A stretch of DNA of 10,831 nt, taken from contig CAMCWJ010000067.1 in the NCBI GenBank assembly GCA_945882475.1, positions 1 through 10,831 on the forward strand, read 5' to 3'. Numbering within the stretch: position 1 is the first letter of the stretch; each line of letters opens with the position of its first letter. Under the pieces are notes generated by a model. That model was not told where the DNA came from. It ran no database searches and was given only the letters and a program-made list of their open reading frames with translations. Source of the DNA: Bifidobacterium breve. Its GTDB lineage: Bacteria; Actinomycetota; Actinomycetes; Mycobacteriales; Mycobacteriaceae. The position numbers and the translations under genes are program-made. Positions 5,624 to 10,831 of this stretch are shown here, one piece after another.

Positions 5624-7189
5624 ATGCGTGGGCAGGGTCGGGTCAGGTGCACGATCGGCGTCGTCGCGCTGAGCGTCCTGCTCACCGGGTGCGCCCCGTG
5701 GATTGCCGCCAATCCGCGATTCGCCAGCGATTCGGCCCGCAATCCCGATGCGGCGCCGACCACCAGCGCCGCAGCAGGTGCTCCACCCGCCATCGAGGCG
5801 CCCAAGAACGATCTGGCCTGGAAAGACTGCACCGGTCGGTTGTTCGGGGACGCCGGCATCAAGGCGATCCCCGGAGTTGCCCTGGAGTGTGCCGACTACG
5901 ACGCTGACCTCGATCCAGTCAGCGGAGCCCCCGGAACCCTGAGTATCGGCGCGGTGCGGGCCCGTTCGGTGCAGACCCCGGCCGACGCCGGCCCACTGGT
6001 GTTCACCACGGGCACCGACCTACCGTCGTCGCTGCAGTTGCCGGTCTGGCTGGCTCGTTCGGGCGGTGATGTTCTGCGCACCCGGCCCATCGTGGCGGTG
6101 GACCGCCGTGGGATCGGCAGGTCGAGCCCGATCGACTGCCGGGATGCGTTCGACCGTCAGGAGATGCGGGAGCAGACGCAGTTCGAGTCGGGCAACGACC
6201 CGGTGGCCAACCTCGGGGCGATCACCCTCACCGCCACGACCGACTGCACCGACGCCCTCGCCCCGGGTGACTCGGCCTACGACAATGCCCGTGCCGCTGA
6301 GGATCTCGAGCGGCTGCGCAGCACCTGGGGAGTGCCGACGCTGGCACTGCTCGGGATCGGCAACGGCGCGCAGGTGGCGCTGGCCTACGCCGGCTCGCAT
6401 CCGGAGAAGATCGCCCGACTGGTGCTCGACTCGCCGATCCCGCCCGGCGTGGGCGCCGAGTCCGCCGCCGACGACACCGTCAAAGCGCAGCAGGGAGCAC
6501 TGGACGCCTTCGCCACGCAGTGCGTGGCCGTCAACTGCGCACTGGGCCCGGACCCGAAGGGCGCCGTGGCCGCACTGCTGGCGAGTGCGCGCGACGGCCG
6601 CGGCCCGGGCGGCACCTCGGTGGCGGTGTTGGCCGAAGCGATCGTCACCGCACTGGGCTATCCGAGCGGAGACCGGATCGGCAGCACCGTGGCACTGGCC
6701 GACACCCTGGCCGCCGCCGGCAAGGGTGACACCAACCCGCTCAACAGCCTGATCAACCAGACCCAGGCCAGCCGCGGCACCGACGGGCAGTTCGTCAACG
6801 GATGCAGCGATTCGCTGAACCGCCCGACCCCGGATCGGGTCCGCGAACTCGTCGTCGCCTGGGGCAAGACCTTTCCGCAGTTCGGCACCGTGGCAGCGCT
6901 GAACCTGGTGAAGTGCCTCAACTGGCCGAGTGGAACAGCACCCCAGGACCCCAAGAACCTCAAGGCCGACGTGCTGTTGCTGGGCGTGCAGAACGACCCG
7001 ATCGCCGGGTCGCAGGGGGTGGCGGCTACCGCGGCCACCATCATCAACTCCGGCGCGGTCAGTCGGCGGGTGATGTGGCAGGGCGTCGGGCACGGGGCGA
7101 GCGTCTACTCCGCCTGCACGCTGCCGCCGGTGCTGGGCTACCTCGACACCGGGAAGCTACCGCCGACCGACACCTTCTGCCCCGCCTAA
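5624..7189 (+). CDS. Tap/Hip1-like alpha/beta-hydrolase lipoprotein, nucleophile Ser missing (Rv2672-like)
   Basis: The protein has 521 residues. Residues 1-23 form a lipoprotein signal: Arg residues, a short hydrophobic stretch, then the lipobox LLTGC with C23 as the lipidated residue, so the protein is anchored outside the membrane. An Ala/Pro/Ser/Thr linker (to about 60) leads into an alpha/beta-hydrolase domain of the tripeptidyl-aminopeptidase (Tap) type. VDRRGIGRSSPIDC at about 159-172 is the conserved strand and turn; TDC and CVAVNC supply paired Cys residues. The nucleophile elbow should be GxSxG but reads G244-I-G246-N-G248. The other triad residues are in place: D458 in LLLGVQNDPIAG and H490 in GVGHGAS. 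The C-terminal Tap domain ends with a Cys-bearing tail (DTFCPA). Relatives Rv2223c, Rv2224c (Hip1/CaeA) and Rv2672 are annotated as exported proteases or esterases. Without the Ser, ordinary serine-hydrolase chemistry is unlikely here. The start ATG 5624 follows a TAGTCT box by 7 nt. aftC begins 20 bp after the stop, probably in the same transcript. Confidence 0.88.
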   Translation: MRGQGRVRCTIGVVALSVLLTGCAPWIAANPRFASDSARNPDAAPTTSAAAGAPPAIEAPKNDLAWKDCTGRLFGDAGIKAIPGVALECADYDADLDPVSGAPGTLSIGAVRARSVQTPADAGPLVFTTGTDLPSSLQLPVWLARSGGDVLRTRPIVAVDRRGIGRSSPIDCRDAFDRQEMREQTQFESGNDPVANLGAITLTATTDCTDALAPGDSAYDNARAAEDLERLRSTWGVPTLALLGIGNGAQVALAYAGSHPEKIARLVLDSPIPPGVGAESAADDTVKAQQGALDAFATQCVAVNCALGPDPKGAVAALLASARDGRGPGGTSVAVLAEAIVTALGYPSGDRIGSTVALADTLAAAGKGDTNPLNSLINQTQASRGTDGQFVNGCSDSLNRPTPDRVRELVVAWGKTFPQFGTVAALNLVKCLNWPSGTAPQDPKNLKADVLLLGVQNDPIAGSQGVAATAATIINSGAVSRRVMWQGVGHGASVYSACTLPPVLGYLDTGKLPPTDTFCPA

Positions 7190-7209
7190 GCCGCAGGCAG
7201 TGCGCGCCG

Positions 7210-8502
7210 GTGTACGGTGCGGACGTGGCCCGGGTTGCTTCGCTTCTGCGCACCGCGTTCGGTCCCCGCACCGGCCCGCCGAGTACCGCGGCCGTCGTGC
7301 GCACAGCGCTCTGGCCGATCGCGATCATGTCGATCATCCACCGCAGTTGGGTGCTGACGTCCAACGGCTACATCACCGACGACTGGGCACCGGTGTATTG
7401 GGCGCTGCGGCACTTCCGGGCCAACGAGCCGGTGTACAACGAGGCGTTCGACCAGGTCGACCCGCACTATCTCTACCCCCCGGGCGGCACCCTGCTGATG
7501 GCGCCGTTCGGCTATTTCGACAGCATCTTCGCCGCCCGCAACTGGTTCATCCTGCTCAATACCTTGGCCATCATCGCTGCGGCCTGCCTGCTGGTCCGCC
7601 TGGTCAAGTTTCCGCTGACCTCGGTGGCGCTGCCGGCTCTGCTGGCGGCAATCTTCGTCACCGAGTCGGTGACCAACACCCTGGTCTTCACCAATATCAA
7701 CGGCTGCATCCTGTTCGCCGAGGTGCTGTTCTTTCGGTGGCTGCTGGACGGCCGGGTGAACCGACAATGGTTGGCCGGCATCGCAATTGGACTTTCACTG
7801 GTGGTCAAACCAGTGCTCGCGGTCCTCCTGCTCCTGCCGTTGCTCAACCGGCAGTGGCGAGTCCTGGTCACCGCGGTCGCGGTTCCGGTGGCATTCAATG
7901 TGGTGGCATGGCCGCTGGTGGTGGACCGCGGGAACTTCCTGCACCGGACACTGCCCTACATCCTGTCCACCCGCGACTACTTCAACTCCTCAGTGCTGGG
8001 CAACGGCGTGTATTACGGGCTGCCGATGTGGCTCATCACCGCACTGCGGATCGGTTTCGTGGTGCTGGCCGCGCTGAGCCTGTGGTTACTCAACCGCTAC
8101 TACCGCACCCGCGATCCGCTGTTTTGGATGCTGACCTCCTCGGGGGTGCTGCTGATCGCGTCGTGGCTGGTGCTGTCGCTGGCTCAGGGCTACTACTCGA
8201 TGCTGCTGTTCCCGTTCCTGATGACGGTGGTGCTGCGCAACTCGGTGCTGCGCAACTGGCCGGCCTGGCTGGCCACCTATGGGTTCCTGACGCTGGACCG
8301 GTGGCTGATGTGGCGTCTGCCGACGACGGGCCGGTTCCTGGAGTACATGAAGATCACCTACGGCTGGTCGCTGATGCTCGTCGTGGTGTTCTGCGTGCTG
8401 TACTTCCGCTACCTCGACGCCAAGAAGGACGGCCGGCTTCACGACGGTATCGACCCGCCGTGGATGACCCCAGACCCCGACGCCCTACCCCGCCGAGCGT
8501 GA
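7210..8502 (+). CDS. aftC: Alpha-(1->3)-arabinofuranosyltransferase AftC (Rv2673-like)
   Basis: AftC is a polytopic membrane GT-C glycosyltransferase (DUF2029/GT87-like). It transfers arabinofuranose from decaprenyl-phosphoryl-arabinose and introduces the alpha-1,3 branch in the arabinan of arabinogalactan and lipoarabinomannan, acting on the outer face of the membrane. The protein has 430 residues, against 433 in M. tuberculosis from memory. NGYITDDWAPVY at about 52-63 holds the acidic pair D57-D58 in the first external loop, the usual GT-C catalytic site. DPHYLYPPGGTLLMAPFGY, VTNTLVFTNINGC, LLLLPLLNRQWR, LPYILSTRDYFNSS, RYYRTRDPLFW, LAQGYYSMLLFPFLMTVVL and YLDAKKD are strongly AftC-like. 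About ten hydrophobic segments are visible between residues 35 and 400. GTG 7210 gives the MYGA N-terminus found in the M. tuberculosis protein. An alternative GTG at 7225 lies 6 nt after TACGGT (7213-7218), a possible internal leaderless start (425 residues). The stop codon falls inside a long palindrome that ends before the msrB promoter. Confidence 0.93.
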   Translation: MYGADVARVASLLRTAFGPRTGPPSTAAVVRTALWPIAIMSIIHRSWVLTSNGYITDDWAPVYWALRHFRANEPVYNEAFDQVDPHYLYPPGGTLLMAPFGYFDSIFAARNWFILLNTLAIIAAACLLVRLVKFPLTSVALPALLAAIFVTESVTNTLVFTNINGCILFAEVLFFRWLLDGRVNRQWLAGIAIGLSLVVKPVLAVLLLLPLLNRQWRVLVTAVAVPVAFNVVAWPLVVDRGNFLHRTLPYILSTRDYFNSSVLGNGVYYGLPMWLITALRIGFVVLAALSLWLLNRYYRTRDPLFWMLTSSGVLLIASWLVLSLAQGYYSMLLFPFLMTVVLRNSVLRNWPAWLATYGFLTLDRWLMWRLPTTGRFLEYMKITYGWSLMLVVVFCVLYFRYLDAKKDGRLHDGIDPPWMTPDPDALPRRA

Positions 8503-8548
8503 CGCCAGCGTGACGTTCGGCGCCGACTGCTGCGCTGGCGTAACGCTC
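8495..8548. repeat. 54-bp imperfect palindrome between aftC and msrB
   Basis: The left arm 8495-8510 (GAGCGTGACGCCAGCG) and right arm 8533-8548 (CGCTGGCGTAACGCTC) are complementary at 15 of 16 positions. The 22-nt centre contains TCGGCGCCGA (8517-8526), a perfect 10-bp palindrome with exactly the same centre of symmetry (between 8521 and 8522). The left arm also repeats in tandem: AGCGTGACG occurs at 8496-8504 and again at 8507-8515. The element includes the aftC stop codon and ends 4 bp before the msrB -10 box. In RNA it would fold into a long GC-rich hairpin without a U-run. It may terminate or stabilise the aftC transcript, insulate msrB, or be one copy of a dispersed intergenic repeat. 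Confidence 0.7.
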
Positions 8549-8552
8549 GCGG

Positions 8553-8558
8553 TACCGT
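8553..8558 (+). promoter_or_regulatory. Candidate -10 box TACCGT, leaderless start of msrB
   Basis: TACCGT matches TANNNT and ends exactly 7 nt before the ATG at 8566. The nearest upstream in-frame start, GTG 8557, lies inside the box, so the box favours the ATG. No Shine-Dalgarno sequence is seen. The promoter would let msrB be expressed independently of aftC. Confidence 0.5.
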
Positions 8559-8565
8559 GGCGCGC

Positions 8566-8964
8566 ATGCTCGAACTGTCTGACGACGAATGGCGGCGGCG
8601 CCTCACTCCCGAGGAGTACCAGGTGCTGCGGCAGGCCGGTACCGAACGTCCCTTCACCGGCGAGTACACCGACGTCAAAACCGAGGGCAGCTACCAGTGC
8701 CGGGCCTGCGGGGCCGAGTTGTTCCGCAGCACAGAGAAATTCGAGTCGCACTGCGGATGGCCGTCTTTCTTCGACCCGGCCGGCTCAGACGCGGTGATCT
8801 TGCGCCCCGACGACACCCTAGGCATGCGCCGGGTGGAGGTGCTGTGCTCCAACTGCCACAGCCATCTCGGCCACGTCTTCTCCGGTGAGGGGTATCCCAC
8901 TCCGACCGACCAGCGCTACTGCATCAACTCCATTTCCCTGAAGCTGGTGCCGGAGGGCTCCTAG
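8566..8964 (+). CDS. msrB: Peptide-methionine (R)-S-oxide reductase MsrB (Rv2674-like)
   Basis: MsrB reduces the R-epimer of methionine sulfoxide in proteins, usually with electrons from thioredoxin, and repairs oxidative damage in the cytosol. The protein has 132 residues, a normal single-domain length. The structural zinc site is complete: C45-x2-C48 (YQCRACGAELF) and C94-x2-C97 (LCSNCHSHLGHVF). The catalytic Cys is C119 in RYCINS. C63 in SHCGWPSFF is at the place of the usual resolving Cys. The conserved TERPFTGEY, GWPSFFDP and GEGYPTPTDQRYCINSISL blocks are all intact. There is no signal peptide. I chose ATG 8566 from the upstream TACCGT box; GTG 8557 would add three residues. Its stop lies 5 bp from the stop of the convergent hemQ gene. 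In M. tuberculosis a methyltransferase gene (Rv2675c), as I recall, lies between these two; it is absent here. Confidence 0.95.
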   Translation: MLELSDDEWRRRLTPEEYQVLRQAGTERPFTGEYTDVKTEGSYQCRACGAELFRSTEKFESHCGWPSFFDPAGSDAVILRPDDTLGMRRVEVLCSNCHSHLGHVFSGEGYPTPTDQRYCINSISLKLVPEGS

Positions 8965-8969
8965 CCGGC

Positions 8970-9674
8970 CTACGGCAACCGGTTGACGAGTTCCTCCACG
9001 CCGACCCGCGGACCGGTGAAGAACGGGATCTCCTCGCGGACGTGCAGGCGGGCCTCGGTGGCCCGCAGGTCGCGCATCAGGTCGACGATCCGGTGCAACT
9101 CGGCTGCCTCGAACGCCAGGATCCACTCGTAGTCACCGAGGGCGAAGGCGGGCACGGTGTTAGCGCGAACGTCCTTGTAACTGCGCGCGGCCATTCCGTG
9201 GTCGGCGAGCATCTTGCGGCGTTCCTCGTCGGGCAGCAGATACCACTCCAGCGAGCGCACGAACGGGTAGACGCAGACGTAGTTGCCCGGCTCCTCGCCG
9301 GCCAGGAAGGCCGGGACGTGGCTTTTGTTGAATTCGGCAGGACGGTGCAACGCAACGGTGCTCCACACCGGCGTGACCGCACGGCCCAGAGTGGTGGTGC
9401 GACGGAAATCGCTGTAGGTCGCCTGCAGCGCCTCAAGGTGCTCGGCGTGGGTCCAGATCATGAAGTCGGCGTCGGCGCGCATGCCGGCCACGTCATACAG
9501 ACCCCGGACCACAACGCCGCCGTCCTCCTGTTGCTTGAGGAAGGTCGCGGTCTCATCGATCACGGCAGCCCGGGAGTCCTCGTCGTACCCCAGGACCCCG
9601 GGCCGTACCGCGAACGCCGAGAACATCACGTAGCGGATGGTGGCGTTGAGCGCGTTGTAGTCCAGTTTCGCCAT
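8970..9674 (-). CDS. chdC: Coproheme decarboxylase ChdC (HemQ, Rv2676c-like)
   Basis: ChdC performs the last step of the coproporphyrin-dependent heme pathway: it decarboxylates iron-coproporphyrin III (coproheme) to heme b with a peroxide oxidant. It belongs to the chlorite-dismutase-like superfamily and acts in the cytosol as an oligomer. The protein has 234 residues from ATG 9674. The key positions of actinobacterial ChdC are visible: the catalytic Tyr Y136 in VYPFVRSLEWY, the proximal heme ligand H159 in KMLADHG, and the distal H119 in NKSHVPAF. Other family blocks are VVVRGLYDVAGMRADADFM, YSDFRRTTTLG, ANTVPAFALGDYEWILAFEA and FFTGPRV near the C-terminus. ATG 9683 would add three residues; neither start has a clear ribosome-binding site, and translation may depend on the upstream hemY. 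The gap to the hemY stop is 51 bp and the genes are co-directional, so they form an operon. Confidence 0.95.
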   Translation of the reverse strand: MAKLDYNALNATIRYVMFSAFAVRPGVLGYDEDSRAAVIDETATFLKQQEDGGVVVRGLYDVAGMRADADFMIWTHAEHLEALQATYSDFRRTTTLGRAVTPVWSTVALHRPAEFNKSHVPAFLAGEEPGNYVCVYPFVRSLEWYLLPDEERRKMLADHGMAARSYKDVRANTVPAFALGDYEWILAFEAAELHRIVDLMRDLRATEARLHVREEIPFFTGPRVGVEELVNRLP

Positions 9675-9698
9675 GACCACCATGGTGCCACGGCCGTT

Positions 9699-9720
9699 GC
9701 CGCCGCCGGGACACGGCGGC
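9699..9720 (-). repeat. GC-rich stem-loop in the hemY-hemQ gap
   Basis: GCCGCCG (9699-9705) and CGGCGGC (9714-9720) form a perfect 7-bp all-GC stem around an 8-nt loop. It lies just past the hemY stop codon and about 16 nt before the first hemQ ATG. No U-run follows, so it is not a standard terminator. It could stabilise or cleave the intercistronic RNA and so set the ratio of the two enzymes, or it may be a by-product of the GC-rich background. Confidence 0.3.
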
Positions 9721-9725
9721 CGCCG

Positions 9726-10831
9726 TCATCGCCGGGTGGCCGCCACCACGGCGGCGGCGGCCCGCCCCGCCCCCGCCACGCAGGCCGGCACTCCGACGCC
9801 GTCGAGATAGTTGCCCGCAACGGCCAGGGAGTCCGGCAGCCCGGCTCGGATCCCGGCGGCCACGTCACCGTGGCCGGGGCCGTACTGCGGCAGGGCATCG
9901 ATCCACCGGTGCACCCGGACCTCCAACGGGTCGACGCTGATGCCGAACACCTCCGCCAGATCCGTGCGCGCCCACCCGAGCAGTTCGGCGTCGGTGGCGG
10001 TGGCCGCCACCTGGTCACCAAACCGGCCGAACGACAGCCGCAGCAACTCGGCCCTGCCGCCACCACCCCACTTGCGGGTCGAAAGCGTGATTGCCTTGGC
10101 GCGCAAAGCTTCCCCGGAGGCCACCAGGACACCGGACTGCGCCGGGACCGGCGTGCCGGCCGGCACGGCCATCGCCAGCACCGCCGACGACGCGACCGGG
10201 ATGCGACCGGCAGCTGCCGCCGCGTCGGGTGCGATAGCGGCCAGCAGGTCGGCCACCTGAGGTGCGGGCACCGCGAAGATCACCGCGTCGGCGTGGCGGC
10301 TCGAGCCGGCATCGTCGGTGAGCAGCCACCCGGGCCCGGCCGCCTCGACCCGGTCGATCCGCGCCTGCACCCAGTGCAGTCCACTGCGGGCCACGAGTTC
10401 GTCGATGAGCACCTGATAGCCGCCCCGCACCGCACCAAACACCGGTCCGCGGGGGCCGGTGGGTAGCGCCCGCGCGACGCCGTCGGTCAAGCTGGGCGCC
10501 CCGGCGTCGAGGGCGGCCGCCACCGTGGGTGCCGCCGAGCGGATCCCGATGCTGGCCGCCGACCCGGCATAGACCCCGCCGAGCAGGGGATCGACCGACC
10601 TCCCCACCACCTGCTCGCCGAAACGCCCGGCCACCAGGTCCCCCACCGCCGGGTCCGCGCCCGCCGCCCAATCCAGCCGCTGGCCGGGTTCCCCGGCGAT
10701 CCGGGCCGTCGTCGCGGAGTCCACCAGGCCGGCGAGGCATTCCGGCGAGCCGGGGATTCCGTTGACAGTGCCGGTCGGCATGGGATGCAGCCGGCCCCGG
10801 CTGTAGATGGTGCTCGACACCCCGGTGGTGG
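9726..10831 (-). CDS. hemY: Coproporphyrinogen III oxidase CgoX / HemY (5' end missing)
   Basis: This flavin-dependent oxidase converts coproporphyrinogen III to coproporphyrin III with oxygen in the coproporphyrin-dependent route. It was formerly annotated as protoporphyrinogen oxidase (Rv2677c type). The window holds the C-terminal 367 codons. The frame stays open to the right edge, and the N-terminal FAD-binding GxGxxG region lies outside, as expected for a protein of about 450 residues. Visible blocks include VSSTIYSRGRLHPMPTGT near the left of the fragment, YAGSAASIGIRSAAP, GGYQVLIDELVAR, VIFAVPAPQVADLL, TRKWGGGGRAELLRLSFGRFGD and the C-terminal FAD motif AVAGNYLDGVGVPACVAGAG, coded at about 9766-9825. 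All are typical of the family. The GTG at 10820 is not the true start. hemQ follows after 51 bp. In M. tuberculosis the uroporphyrinogen decarboxylase gene hemE lies just upstream, so it is expected beyond the window. Confidence 0.93.
   Translation of the reverse strand, partial: TTGVSSTIYSRGRLHPMPTGTVNGIPGSPECLAGLVDSATTARIAGEPGQRLDWAAGADPAVGDLVAGRFGEQVVGRSVDPLLGGVYAGSAASIGIRSAAPTVAAALDAGAPSLTDGVARALPTGPRGPVFGAVRGGYQVLIDELVARSGLHWVQARIDRVEAAGPGWLLTDDAGSSRHADAVIFAVPAPQVADLLAAIAPDAAAAAGRIPVASSAVLAMAVPAGTPVPAQSGVLVASGEALRAKAITLSTRKWGGGGRAELLRLSFGRFGDQVAATATDAELLGWARTDLAEVFGISVDPLEVRVHRWIDALPQYGPGHGDVAAGIRAGLPDSLAVAGNYLDGVGVPACVAGAGRAAAAVVAATRR

Noticed and set aside
6020..7093. 357-codon open frame antisense to the Tap-like gene
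   Set aside because: Composition is Arg/Gly/His-rich with no recognisable motif, while the + strand frame has a lipobox and a hydrolase fold pattern.
7200..8513. 437-codon frame overlapping aftC in another + frame
   Set aside because: The aftC frame has hydrophobic segments and strong family motifs; the other frame is a shifted reading with Gly/Ala/Arg/Pro-rich sequence.
9042..10466. 474-codon open frame antisense to hemQ and hemY
   Set aside because: It covers two confirmed genes on the other strand and reads as repetitive Gly/Arg/His sequence; this is a shadow of their codon bias.
1..10831. Mobile elements, CRISPR arrays, tRNA or rRNA genes, defence systems, biosynthetic clusters
   Set aside because: I looked for transposase or integrase motifs, regularly spaced repeats, tRNA-like arms and known defence proteins and saw none; gene content is mostly conserved housekeeping and envelope genes.

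Overview
This window looks like chromosomal DNA of a Mycobacterium-type actinobacterium, probably an environmental or rapidly growing Mycolicibacterium. The DNA is GC-rich. Most of the genes follow, in the same order and orientation, the Mycobacterium tuberculosis block Rv2669 to Rv2677c: GNAT acetyltransferase, AFG1/ZapE ATPase, RibD-like reductase, Tap-like hydrolase, AftC, MsrB, HemQ/ChdC and HemY/CgoX. AftC, which builds the arabinan of arabinogalactan and lipoarabinomannan, is diagnostic for the mycolic-acid bacteria. All family assignments come from reading motifs and from memory of the families; no database search was run.

Layout. Positions 1-150 (-) hold the first 50 codons of an exported protein cut by the window edge. 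Positions 204-2006 (-) encode a complete long-chain acyl-CoA synthetase (FadD). A 153-bp divergent gap follows, then a GNAT acetyltransferase (2160-2690, +) whose tail meets the tail of a ZapE/AFG1-type ATPase (2704-3711, -). The ATPase diverges from ribD (3758-4549, +). The tail of ribD runs into a Coq4-like gene (4552-5496, -) that interrupts the order I remember for M. tuberculosis. Next come a lipoprotein of the Tap/Hip1 alpha/beta-hydrolase family (5624-7189, +), aftC (7210-8502, +) and msrB (8566-8964, +). The window ends with a heme operon read leftwards, hemY/cgoX (partial) then hemQ/chdC (9726-10831 and 8970-9674, -).

How the genes fit together. The Tap-like lipoprotein and AftC form a short + strand unit acting at the cell envelope. 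CgoX and ChdC are consecutive activities of the coproporphyrin-dependent heme route of actinobacteria, separated by the ferrochelatase step. The region is compact: three convergent pairs are separated by 13, 2 and 5 bp, so their transcripts probably overlap.

Most notable points. (1) The Coq4-like protein carries the family metal motif HD-x2-H-x11-E behind a helical N-terminal domain. Mycobacteria use menaquinone rather than ubiquinone, so its role is unclear, and its GC content is clearly lower than that of its neighbours. (2) The Tap-like lipoprotein keeps the Asp and His of the triad but has Gly in place of the nucleophilic Ser (GIGNG instead of GxSxG), which suggests a pseudo-enzyme. (3) Four genes have a TANNNT -10 box exactly 7 nt before the ATG, the signature of leaderless mycobacterial transcripts. 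(4) A 54-bp imperfect palindrome lies between aftC and msrB and includes the aftC stop codon. I saw no mobile element, CRISPR array, tRNA, rRNA or recognisable defence system.
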